Source: Thiohalophilus sp. (GTDB lineage: Bacteria; Pseudomonadota; Gammaproteobacteria; UBA6429; Thiohalophilaceae). Taken from it: DNA of 64,000 nucleotides. The notes below the pieces were generated by a model, which was not told where the DNA came from, did no database searches, and saw nothing but the letters and a program-made list of their open reading frames with translations. Where the stretch lies: assembly GCF_034522235.1 (NCBI RefSeq), contig NZ_JAXHLN010000003.1, forward strand, positions 558,001 through 622,000. The letters are read 5' to 3'. The translations under genes and the position numbers were made by a program. Shown piece after piece: positions 1-8,500 of this stretch. The stretch's first letter is position 1; each line of letters opens with the position of its first letter.

Positions 1-728
1 AACAGCGGATCGATAAACCACGGATCGATCTCGGCCATGCGGGCGAATTCCCGGGCAACCGAACGATAGTGGGCAAAGTGCTCCGATTTGAGGCGGTCGG
101 CCCAGCCCAGATTCAGCGGCGGGATCACCTTTTGATCCAGGTCCTCGAGGATGTCCGGGCGGCCGCCGGAGAGGTCGTTATTGAGCAGGACCACACAGGG
201 GTCAAAGTCGTCGCCGAGGATCAGGCGCTTGTCCCGGCGTTCGGTTTTTTCCAGCAGCACGGTACGGCCCGAGTCCAGTTCGATCGTCTGCGGCAGAGGC
301 AGCTCCTCGTTCAAACTGGCGATTCGGACTTCAAAGCCGCCTTTACGAATGATCTCGGTCAGGGTCGCCACGCTCTCCAGGTAATAGGGATTACGGGTGT
401 GGCTTTCGGGGATAATCAGGACCTTGGCGGCATCGGGGCAGACCCGTTCGATGGCCCCCTGCGCGGCCTGAATGCACAGGGGCATGAAGGCTTCGTTGAG
501 ATTATTGAAACCGGCCGGGAACAGGTTGGTGTCCACCGGGGCCAGCTTGAAACCGGCATTGCGCAGATCGACCGACGCGTAAAACGGTGCCGGGGTCTTG
601 ACCCATTCGCTGCGGAACCAGGCCTCGATGTGGGCCTGATGAGCCAGGAAATGGGACTCGATATCGTGCAGCGGACCCGACAGGGCGGTGGTCAGATGGG
701 GGACTGCATGCAGGTGCTCAACGCTCAT
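1..728 (-). CDS. gshA: Glutamate-cysteine ligase, GshA of the Acidithiobacillus/betaproteobacterial type (partial)
   Basis: First enzyme of glutathione synthesis, joining glutamate and cysteine with ATP in the cytoplasm. The 242 visible codons begin MSVEHLHAVPHLTTALSGPL and include SVDLRNAGFKLAPVDTNLFP and FPAGFNNLNEAF, which I recognise as the distinct GshA family first described in Acidithiobacillus, unrelated to the E. coli-type enzyme. The C-terminus lies beyond the left edge of the window. The ATG at 726-728 follows a weak GCGAGAAAA. The gene is transcribed away from the pil-chp cluster and has no visible operon partner. Family assignment is from remembered motifs and was not searched. 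Confidence 0.85.
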   Translation of the reverse strand, partial: MSVEHLHAVPHLTTALSGPLHDIESHFLAHQAHIEAWFRSEWVKTPAPFYASVDLRNAGFKLAPVDTNLFPAGFNNLNEAFMPLCIQAAQGAIERVCPDAAKVLIIPESHTRNPYYLESVATLTEIIRKGGFEVRIASLNEELPLPQTIELDSGRTVLLEKTERRDKRLILGDDFDPCVVLLNNDLSGGRPDILEDLDQKVIPPLNLGWADRLKSEHFAHYRSVAREFARMAEIDPWFIDPL

Positions 729-790
729 GGATTTTCTCGCTGGCTTTTCAGGTATCAAATATAGTGAAATACTACCCCAAGATGGCTCGA

Positions 791-838
791 GTGTCCTGTC
801 ACACGTCTGATGGCGTCATCAGACGTGTGACAGGACAC
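791..838. repeat. Perfect 22-bp inverted repeat with 4-nt loop
   Basis: The arms 791-812 and 817-838 are exact reverse complements (GTGTCCTGTCACACGTCTGA...) around the loop GCGT. It lies in the 404-bp gap between gshA and pilG, about 60 bp upstream of the gshA start. No T-tract follows on either side, so it is not a typical intrinsic terminator. It could form a cruciform or a very stable hairpin in either transcript. Apart from this and the promoter-like segment near 1047, I see nothing recognisable in 729-1132. Confidence 0.8.
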
Positions 839-1046
839 CAGCGCAGGCCATATCCGCCATCGAGTGTTCGATGAGAAAAATAAAGTATCGTTACGACCTG
901 CCGTTATAGCAGGAGTACGCCGACAAGGCCGGCATTCTCCTGACCCGGCGCCCGGGCCGCCGTCACACGGAAACGAAATAATCGAGAAAATCTACGGACT
1001 TATGGATTGTTTCTCAAATCTGTGTTAAATATCGGCGACACTGGGC

Positions 1047-1077
1047 TATACTGGGTTTAATGAGAATGAGAATAATT
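1047..1077 (+). promoter_or_regulatory. Candidate pilG promoter (-10) with Fur-box-like sequence
   Basis: TATACT at 1047-1052 is a good sigma-70 -10 hexamer; the region 17 bp upstream (GTTAAA, 1024-1029) is a weak -35. Immediately downstream, 1059-1077 reads AATGAGAATGAGAATAATT, three hexamers resembling the NAT(A/T)AT units of a ferric uptake regulator (Fur) box. It would overlap the transcription start. It is the only promoter-like site before the eight-gene pil-chp operon. The Fur interpretation is inference. Confidence 0.4.
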
Positions 1078-1132
1078 TCCAGTCGGTCTTGATTTTCAAC
1101 GCAGGTGCACACGGGTGTTGGCAGAGCAAGCA

Positions 1133-1516
1133 ATGACAGACAGTTACGAAGGTCTCAAGGTCCTGGTGATCGATGACAGTAAAACCATCCGCCGGACCGC
1201 GGAGACCCTGTTGAAAAAAGTGGGTTGTGAGGTGATTACCGCCGAGGACGGGTTCGAGGCCCTTTCCAAGATTGCGGATACCCATCCGGACATCATTTTC
1301 GTCGATATCATGATGCCGCGGCTCGATGGTTACCAGACGACTGCCTTGATCAAGAATAACAAGGTCTTCCGGGAAACCCCGGTAGTCATGCTCTCCAGCA
1401 AGGACGGGCTGTTTGATCGGGCGCGAGGGCGGATCGTGGGCTCGGAGCAATATCTGACCAAACCCTTCACCAAGGAAGAGTTGCTCGGGGCGATCAAGAG
1501 TCTGGTGCTGGAATAA
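1133..1516 (+). CDS. pilG: PilG, twitching motility response regulator
   Basis: Single-domain CheY-like receiver that relays phosphate from the ChpA kinase to type IV pilus extension. The 127-residue product has the acidic pair D14/D15, phosphoacceptor D58 in FVDIMMPRLDGY, S88 and K110. The stretches VIDDSKTIRRTAETLLKKVG and RIVGSEQYLTKPFTKEELLG are near-identical to Pseudomonas PilG as I remember it. The ATG at 1133 is chosen because the homologue starts there; an upstream in-frame GTG at 1115 would add six residues. First gene of the pilGHIJK-chpABC cluster, 69 bp before pilH. Confidence 0.93.
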   Translation: MTDSYEGLKVLVIDDSKTIRRTAETLLKKVGCEVITAEDGFEALSKIADTHPDIIFVDIMMPRLDGYQTTALIKNNKVFRETPVVMLSSKDGLFDRARGRIVGSEQYLTKPFTKEELLGAIKSLVLE

Positions 1517-1585
1517 ATCTGACAACAACCCGTCACGTGACGACACGATTCTGTTCAGTTCAGTGTTAGGAGGAGGTTTAACTAA

Positions 1586-1951
1586 ATGGCGCGCATATTG
1601 ATTGTCGACGATTCCCCGACCGAGACCCACGTGCTCAAGGGAATGCTGGAGAAAAACGGCCACCAGGTCGATGCCGCGGATAATGCCGAAGGTGGTATTG
1701 CTCGTACCAGGGAAACCCGTCCGGATCTGGTGTTGATGGATGTGGTGATGCCGGGGATGAACGGCTTTCAGGCGACCCGGGCTCTGGCCAAAGATCCCGA
1801 TACCCAGAATATCCCGATTATTATCGTGACTACCAAGGATCAGGAGACGGATCGGGTCTGGGGGATGCGTCAGGGCGCCAAGGATTATATTACCAAACCG
1901 GTCGATGAGACGGATCTCAATAACAAAATCAACGCGGTACTGGGCGGCTGA
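1586..1951 (+). CDS. pilH: PilH, twitching motility response regulator
   Basis: Second stand-alone receiver of the Pil-Chp pathway; in Pseudomonas it opposes PilG and affects pilus retraction. It is 121 aa, with D8/D9, phosphoacceptor D52 in LVLMDVVMPGMNGF and a C-terminal KDYITKPVDETDL carrying the conserved lysine. A strong ribosome binding site (AGGAGG near 1568-1575) precedes the ATG. The pilI start follows after five bases, so both are surely co-transcribed. Confidence 0.93.
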   Translation: MARILIVDDSPTETHVLKGMLEKNGHQVDAADNAEGGIARTRETRPDLVLMDVVMPGMNGFQATRALAKDPDTQNIPIIIVTTKDQETDRVWGMRQGAKDYITKPVDETDLNNKINAVLGG

Positions 1952-1956
1952 GGGAT

Positions 1957-2508
1957 ATGTCGGCAGTCCGGAGCCAGGAGCCGTTTGCGCTGCTGCGGGA
2001 TATCGAGACCCGCAGCCAGCAAAAAGCGCGGGGGCTGCCACAGAAGACGGAAGTCCGTCGCACCTGGTCGGGTATCGGCTTCCGCCTCGGTGATCAGCGG
2101 CTGGTCTCGCCGACCGATGAGGTGCTTGAGATCCTCAAGTTTCCTTCGCTGACCCGGGTCCCCAGCGCGCTCTCGTGGGTGAAGGGCATTGCCAATATTC
2201 GCGGTAGCCTGGTGCCGGTGATGGATCTCAAGGCCTTTCTGGGTGAGGAGCCGATCAAACTGCAGCGCGAGTCGCGGGTGTTGGTGATTCAGCAGGGCGG
2301 TTTTACCAGTGGCCTGCTGGTGGATGAAGTATTGGGCATGCGGCATTTTTTTGAGGAAGAGCGCAGCGACCAGTCGCCGGAGGTGTCCCCCAATCTGGCG
2401 GTTTATCTTACTGGTGCGTTCAAGCAGGGGAACGATATCTGGGGCATTTTCGATATGCGCAATCTCGCGAAGAGTCCCCGGTTTATGGAGGTCGCCTCAC
2501 GTGGTTAG
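1957..2508 (+). CDS. pilI: PilI, CheW-like adaptor
   Basis: CheW-domain adaptor linking the receptor PilJ to the histidine kinase ChpA. The 183-aa protein has a charged N-terminal extension, then a CheW fold from about residue 45 to the end: GFRLGDQRLVSPTDEVLEIL, VKGIANIRGSLVPVMDLKAF and GLLVDEVLGMRHF are typical beta-strand segments. GAGGGAT sits directly upstream of the ATG. A gap of 99 bp separates it from pilJ; I see no separate gene or terminator there. Confidence 0.9.
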   Translation: MSAVRSQEPFALLRDIETRSQQKARGLPQKTEVRRTWSGIGFRLGDQRLVSPTDEVLEILKFPSLTRVPSALSWVKGIANIRGSLVPVMDLKAFLGEEPIKLQRESRVLVIQQGGFTSGLLVDEVLGMRHFFEEERSDQSPEVSPNLAVYLTGAFKQGNDIWGIFDMRNLAKSPRFMEVASRG

Positions 2509-2607
2509 GGGCGTCGTGTCACAGTCTGTACCGGCAAGGCAGGACGGCGGGACAGCACAGTTTATAACAATGCCGGCAGGAATGAATGCGATGGCAGGAG
2601 TAAAGCT

Positions 2608-4635
2608 ATGAAAGTCAAAGGTATCAGTCTGAAAGGGGGCGTATCCACAGGCCGTCTGCTCGCGCTGTTGGGTCTTGCATTACTGGCCTCGGTACTGGCA
2701 ATGGGTGGCAGCTTCTACCTCAACGCCCAGAAAGAAGCGCAGGACGTGGAATACGTGAACCGTACCGGTAGTCAGCAGGTACTGTCGCAGGAGATTGCCA
2801 AGTTCGCCACCCAGGCGGCACGCGGTGATCTCGATGCTTTCCCGAAACTGTCGCAGGTACGTAACCAGTTTGATGATGGGATCCGCTGGCAGTCGGGGCG
2901 AACACCGCCGGAAGCTTCTGCTGAACTGAACAAGCTGAACAAGTCCTGGAAAGAGTACCGTAATAACGTTGATATCATTCTCAAGAACCGCGAGGTGGTG
3001 ACCACCATGCGGGAGCATATCCAGAACATCAATGAACAGATTCCGAACCTGCTGGCGCTGTCCGACGAGGTGGTCGCCACCATGACCGAACAGCAGGCCC
3101 CGGCGGATCAGGTCTATATCGCCACCCGGCAGTTGATGTTGACCCAGCGTATTCACAGTAACGTTAACCGCGTACTGGCCGGTGGTGAGGAAGCGGTGAC
3201 CGCCGCGGACCGTTTCGGTCGTGACGCCGCATTGTTCGGTCGGGTTATCGAGGACATGTTACGCGGTAACCGTAATATGGGCATTCGCCGTATCACCGAC
3301 CCCGCCTCGCGCGAGAAACTGGAACAGGTGCGGCAACAGTTCCGCGCCCTGCGTAGTCAGGTCGGCGGGATTCTGGAACGTTCTCCGGAAATGTTTGACG
3401 TTTCCAACGCGGCGCAAGCGGTGTTGTCCCAGTCAGATATTGTATTGGAAAATATCCAGGAGCTGAGTGAGGCGTACGCCGGCTCTATCAAACTGCGTTA
3501 TGAAGCCTTGCTGGTTTATGTCTTTGCCGGGTTGACCATTGTACTGCTGGTGTTGATGGGTATGCTCTACTGGCGCGATTCACGCAACCGACTCAAGGAA
3601 ATCGAGCAGCAGCGTGCGGCAATCGCCCAGACCAATGCCCAGAATCAGGAGGCAATCCTGCGCCTGCTGGATGAAATGGGTGACCTGGCTGACGGTGACC
3701 TGACAGTCTCCGCGACAGTGACCGAGGACATCACCGGCGCAATCGCCGACTCCATTAACTACGCAATCGATGCTCTGCGCAGTCTGGTATCGGCGATCAA
3801 CGATACTACCGAGCAGGTCTCCTCGGCCGCCCAGCAGAGTCAGGCCACGGCCATGCATCTGGCCGAGGCTTCTGACCACCAGGCGCAGCAGATCACCGGC
3901 GCCAGTACCGCGATTAACGAAATGGCGGTCTCTATCGAGGGCGTGTCCAATAACGCGGCCGAGCTGGCTGATGAAGCCCAGCGCGCGGTACAGATCGCGG
4001 GCAAGGGCTCCGATGCGGTGCAACGTACCATCACCGGGATGGACACCATCCGCGAGCAGATTCAGGAGACCTCCAAACGTATCAAACGTCTGGGTGAATC
4101 CTCGCAGGAAATCGGGGACATCGTGGAACTGATTAACGATATCGCCGAGCAGACCAACATCCTGGCCCTGAATGCCGCCATCCAGGCGGCCATGGCCGGT
4201 GAAGCGGGTCGTGGTTTCGCGGTGGTCGCGGACGAGGTACAGCGTCTGGCGGAACGTTCCGGTGACGCGACCCGGCAGATCGACGCGCTGGTTAAAGCGA
4301 TCCAGTCGGATACCAACGAGGCGGTGACCTCCATGGAACAGAGTACTTCCGGGGTAGTTCACGGGGCCAAGCTGGCCCAGGATGCGGGAACCGCACTGGA
4401 GGAGATCGAATCGGTATCCAACCATCTGGCGGAACTGATTGCGCACATCTCCAATGCCGCGAAACAGCAGGCCACGGCCGCGACCAATATTTCCGACACC
4501 ATGAACGTGATTCAGGAGATCACCACCCAGACGTCGGCCGGGACCAACGAGACGGCGGCCTCCATCGGTAATCTGGCCGAGCTGGCGAATGAACTGCGCC
4601 ATTCCGTTGCCGGTTTCCGTCTGCCGCAACAATAA
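2608..4635 (+). CDS. pilJ: PilJ, methyl-accepting receptor of the Pil-Chp system
   Basis: Membrane chemoreceptor that signals to ChpA through PilI. In 675 aa it shows a first membrane helix at about 13-36 ([20 protein letters not shown]), a periplasmic PilJ-type helical sensor, a second helix at about 300-322 ([20 protein letters not shown]), a HAMP-like linker and a long cytoplasmic coiled coil. The signalling tip contains [20 protein letters not shown] and [19 protein letters not shown], the hallmark of methyl-accepting proteins. AGGAG at about 2596-2600 supports the start. Length matches Pseudomonas PilJ (about 680 aa). Confidence 0.93.
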   Translation: MKVKGISLKGGVSTGRLLALLGLALLASVLAMGGSFYLNAQKEAQDVEYVNRTGSQQVLSQEIAKFATQAARGDLDAFPKLSQVRNQFDDGIRWQSGRTPPEASAELNKLNKSWKEYRNNVDIILKNREVVTTMREHIQNINEQIPNLLALSDEVVATMTEQQAPADQVYIATRQLMLTQRIHSNVNRVLAGGEEAVTAADRFGRDAALFGRVIEDMLRGNRNMGIRRITDPASREKLEQVRQQFRALRSQVGGILERSPEMFDVSNAAQAVLSQSDIVLENIQELSEAYAGSIKLRYEALLVYVFAGLTIVLLVLMGMLYWRDSRNRLKEIEQQRAAIAQTNAQNQEAILRLLDEMGDLADGDLTVSATVTEDITGAIADSINYAIDALRSLVSAINDTTEQVSSAAQQSQATAMHLAEASDHQAQQITGASTAINEMAVSIEGVSNNAAELADEAQRAVQIAGKGSDAVQRTITGMDTIREQIQETSKRIKRLGESSQEIGDIVELINDIAEQTNILALNAAIQAAMAGEAGRGFAVVADEVQRLAERSGDATRQIDALVKAIQSDTNEAVTSMEQSTSGVVHGAKLAQDAGTALEEIESVSNHLAELIAHISNAAKQQATAATNISDTMNVIQEITTQTSAGTNETAASIGNLAELANELRHSVAGFRLPQQ

Positions 4636-4660
4636 CCGCACAGTGCTGGAGGGACGTCGA

Positions 4661-5551
4661 TTGACGGCCGTGCAAAACAAACCCGTGCCGGTGTCCTCAC
4701 CCAATGAGGTGATGGATGAGGCGCAATTCAGTCGCTGGGCAACCCTGCTGGAGCGGCGCACCGGCATCTATTTGCCACAGAGGCGGCGTTCCTTTTTGAT
4801 CTCCAGTCTGAATATTCGCATGCGGGAACTGGGCATTGACGATTATGAGAGCTATTTCAACTATCTCACCACCGGGACCCGCGGTGCCGTGGAATGGGAG
4901 ATCCTGGTCGATCGGCTGACGGTTCACGAAACCCGTTTCTATCGCGACGAACAGGCTTTGAGTGTGGTGCGGCGTCACGCCCGGCAATGGCTGGATCGGA
5001 ATCCGCAAAGCAATGCGCGTTTTGATATCTGGAGTGTCGGCTGTGCCACCGGCGAGGAAGCCTATTCCCTGGCGATCCTGCTCGACGATCTGTTTATCAA
5101 TAGCGGCAGTCAGGCCTATCTCGGTATTACCGCCACCGATGTCAGTTCGGCGGCACTGACCGCCGGGCGCAAGGGTGTGTATCATCGCAACCGGATCAAA
5201 AACCTGCCCGAATCGTTTCAGACACACTATTTCGAGGCGCTGGACGAGCAGCACGTGCAGGTGATTCCCGAATTACAACAACGGGTCTGTTTCATGCGCC
5301 AGAATCTGCTGGAGCTGGGGCGCTCTCGTACAGGCGAGATGGATATTATTTTTTGCCAGAATGTTTTGATCTATTTTCCGCATGATCGGCGCATGGAAAT
5401 CCTCGATTATCTGGCGGAACACCTCAAACCGGGCGGTTTGCTGGTGCTGGCCGCCGGTGAAATTATTGATTGGCGAAATCCCCTGGTGCAGGCCGAAAGT
5501 CGGCAGGGCGCGCTGGCGTATCGACGGTCAACGTCGGAGTTTGAGGCATGA
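4661..5551 (+). CDS. pilK: PilK, CheR-type protein-glutamate methyltransferase
   Basis: SAM-dependent methyltransferase presumed to methylate PilJ glutamates and tune adaptation. I place the start at TTG 4661 because GGAGGGACG (4648-4656) stands five bases before it; the open frame extends into pilJ, but those residues look non-coding. This gives 296 aa. An N-terminal helical CheR domain (FSRWATLLERRTGIYLPQ) is followed by the Rossmann fold with WSVGCATGEEAYSLAILL (SAM loop) and MDIIFCQNVLIYFP. It overlaps chpA by four bases (ATGA). Confidence 0.88.
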   Translation: MTAVQNKPVPVSSPNEVMDEAQFSRWATLLERRTGIYLPQRRRSFLISSLNIRMRELGIDDYESYFNYLTTGTRGAVEWEILVDRLTVHETRFYRDEQALSVVRRHARQWLDRNPQSNARFDIWSVGCATGEEAYSLAILLDDLFINSGSQAYLGITATDVSSAALTAGRKGVYHRNRIKNLPESFQTHYFEALDEQHVQVIPELQQRVCFMRQNLLELGRSRTGEMDIIFCQNVLIYFPHDRRMEILDYLAEHLKPGGLLVLAAGEIIDWRNPLVQAESRQGALAYRRSTSEFEA

Positions 5552-8500
5552 GCGTGGATAACAAGCTCGATCTCAACACGCTGAGCTGGGTCAAAGCGGA
5601 GCTCGATGACACGCTAGGTCAGGCGCGTTCCGCGCTGGAAGTGTATGTCGAGGATGAAGCGGACGAAACCCAGCTGCAATTTGTTAAAAACTATCTGCAT
5701 CAGGTGTATGGCACACTGCAAATGGTCGAGCTGTATGGCGCCGCGCTGGCGGCCGAGGAGATGGAACATCTCATCGACAGTTTGCTTGAGGGAAAAATCA
5801 GTAATCGCAACGACGCTTATGAAGTGTTGATGCGGGGTATTCTGCAGCTGCCCGATTATCTGGAACACCTGTTGGCCGGTCACCAGGACATGCCGATGGT
5901 GCTGCTGCCGCTGCTCAATGACATGCGTGCGACCCGCGGCGAATCCCTGCTTTCCGAAAATGCCCTGTTCAATCCCGATCTGGCGGTCAAGGCGCCGGTC
6001 AATGAAACCATCACCGGCGAGAATCTCAGCGAACTGACCCGCAAACTGCGGCACAACTATCATCTGGGATTGCTGGGCTGGTTCCGCGATCAGGATAGCG
6101 ACGCTTCGCTGGCCCGGATTGCCGAGGTCATCAGCACCTTGCGTGAATCGGCCAGCGAAGAAGAAATGAACCGTCTGTTATGGGTGGCCGGCGGTCTGAT
6201 CGAGAGTCTGCGTCAGGGCGGACTGGACAGCAATGTTTCCATCAAGCTGTTGCTCGGTCAGCTGGATCGCCAGTTCAAAAAGATTATTGATAACGGCGTG
6301 ACCGCGCTCAGCCATGAGCCGCCCGCCGAACTGCTGAAAAACCTGCTCTATTACGTGGCCAGCTCGCAGTCGGACGGAGAACTGACCCGCGAGATTAAAG
6401 AAGCGTTCAAATTGAAGGATGTCCTCCCCGGCGCCAGTGCGCTGGAACGTGCGCGTGCCGACTTGAGCGGTCCGAACGCCCAGTTGATGAAGACCGTCTC
6501 GACGGTGCTGCTGGAAGACCTGACCCGGGTCAAAGACAATCTGGATCTGTTTGTTCGGGCGGAAGAGCGGCACAGCGAGGAACTGCGTCCTCTTTGCACC
6601 ACCCTCAAGCAGATGGCGGATACGCTCGGTATGCTGGGGCTCGGTGTGCAGCGCAATGTGATCAATGAGCAGATTGAAACTCTCGAGGCGATGGTCTCGG
6701 GTGAACGGGAAGTGGATGACAATACTCTGATGGACATGGCCGGCGCCATGCTCTCGATTGAGAACTCCCTGGGTGAGATCGCCACCGCCCGGGCCGCCAA
6801 CGAGGAGTACGACGAGAGCGCCGACAAGAGTGAAAGCGCCGAGCGCCTGCAGGGCGTCGAGCGGCAGAAATTGCTGCAGACCGTCATCGAGCAGGCCAAG
6901 GTTGAGCTGGCGCGAATCAAGGAGGTTCTCAGCGATTTCAGCAGGAACCCGGGCAACCGCGACATGCTGGATGTGGTGCCGCGTTCGTTCGAGCAGATCC
7001 GTGGCAGTATCCTGATACTGAATCTGGAACGGGCGGCCGGATTGCTGAACCGGCTGACCGACCACATCCGCAAGCTGCAGACAGGGAGCGCAACGCCGGA
7101 CGAAGACAGTCTGGATCATCTGGCCGACGCCATCAGCAGTATCGAATATTATCTGGAATCGCTGGCGGGTAAATGGGGCAACCCCGATGCCATCCTGAAT
7201 GTTGCCGAACAGAGCCTGAATCATCTGGATCAGGGCGGTGCAGAAGGTGCGTCCGCCGCTGCGGCAAGTTCCCCGGTCGCGGATACCACCCAGCCGGATC
7301 TGGCGATTCCCCAGAATCTCGAAGCGGGCCCGACTGACGAAGACACGCTGGTGGATTTGCCCTCGCCGGAGGACAATGAAAGCACTGTGTCATCAGACGA
7401 CAGTTCGCTGACTATGCAGCTGGAAGAGCCTGAGCGGGAAGAACAGCTGCGCGCCAACAGCACGGATGACACTCTCAAGGATATTCCCCAGGAGGCACAT
7501 TCTGATTCCACCCTGTCACTTGACACCACGGACAGTGACGATAACGAACAGAGCATCACCCTGGAGACGGTCGATGATCTCAGTGTCAATTTCGACAATC
7601 TCGATGAGATCGGGCTTGAGGGGATAGAGGATGCCGATGAACAGAATTTTGATCTGAGCTTCGCAGAAGACGAGGCCGCCGAGTCTGATTCGAGCGAGAC
7701 ACCAACTGCGCAAAGCCCGGCCGAAGCCGACGGATCAGTGGCCGGGAAGCCGGAAGCGCCCGCGAAGGAGCCGGAGAGTGCGCCGGTATCGGGCGGAATC
7801 GATGAAGTCGATGATGAGATCCTCGAAATCTTCATGGAAGAGGCGCAAGAGGAGCACGCCAATATTCAGCGCCTGCTGCCGCAGTGGGTGAAGAACAATC
7901 AGGATGAACAGGCACTTCAGGATCTGCGCCGCTCTTTCCATACCCTCAAAGGCAGTGGACGGCTGGTGGGTGCCAGTGATGTCGGCGAGTTCGCCTGGGC
8001 ATTTGAGAATATGCTCAACCGGGTTATCGACAAGACCATCGATCCCGGCCCGGAAATGTACCGGGTTCTGGAGCAGGCCGAACAATCCCTGCCCGGGATA
8101 TTCGAACAGTTCCGCCAGGGAACCCGACCGACGCAATCCATCCTGACCCTGATGGCGCATGCCGATGCCCTCAGTCAGGGCAAGTCGGTGGCGCTCGACG
8201 AGTCCGCTGCACCGACGCCTGACGACACGCCGGCAGTTGATGCTTCGCAAGAGGCCCCGGAACACGCCGTGAGTGTCGAAGAGGATGATGACGAGCAGGC
8301 GGCAGGGATTGATCCGGTCCTGCTGGATATTTACCGCAAGGAGGTGGAAACCCACCTGGCGACCCTGCAGACGTATATTACCAACTGGTATGACAATACG
8401 GATCGTAGCGCCAGTAACGATTTGCTACGCGCCCTGCATACCCTCACCGGCAGCTCGCGCACCACCGGTATAACGAGTGTCTCCGAGCTTTGCGGCGTTT

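Noticed and set aside
3580-4767. 395-codon minus-strand open frame opposite pilJ.
   Set aside because: Antisense of the methyl-accepting domain; no recognisable protein.
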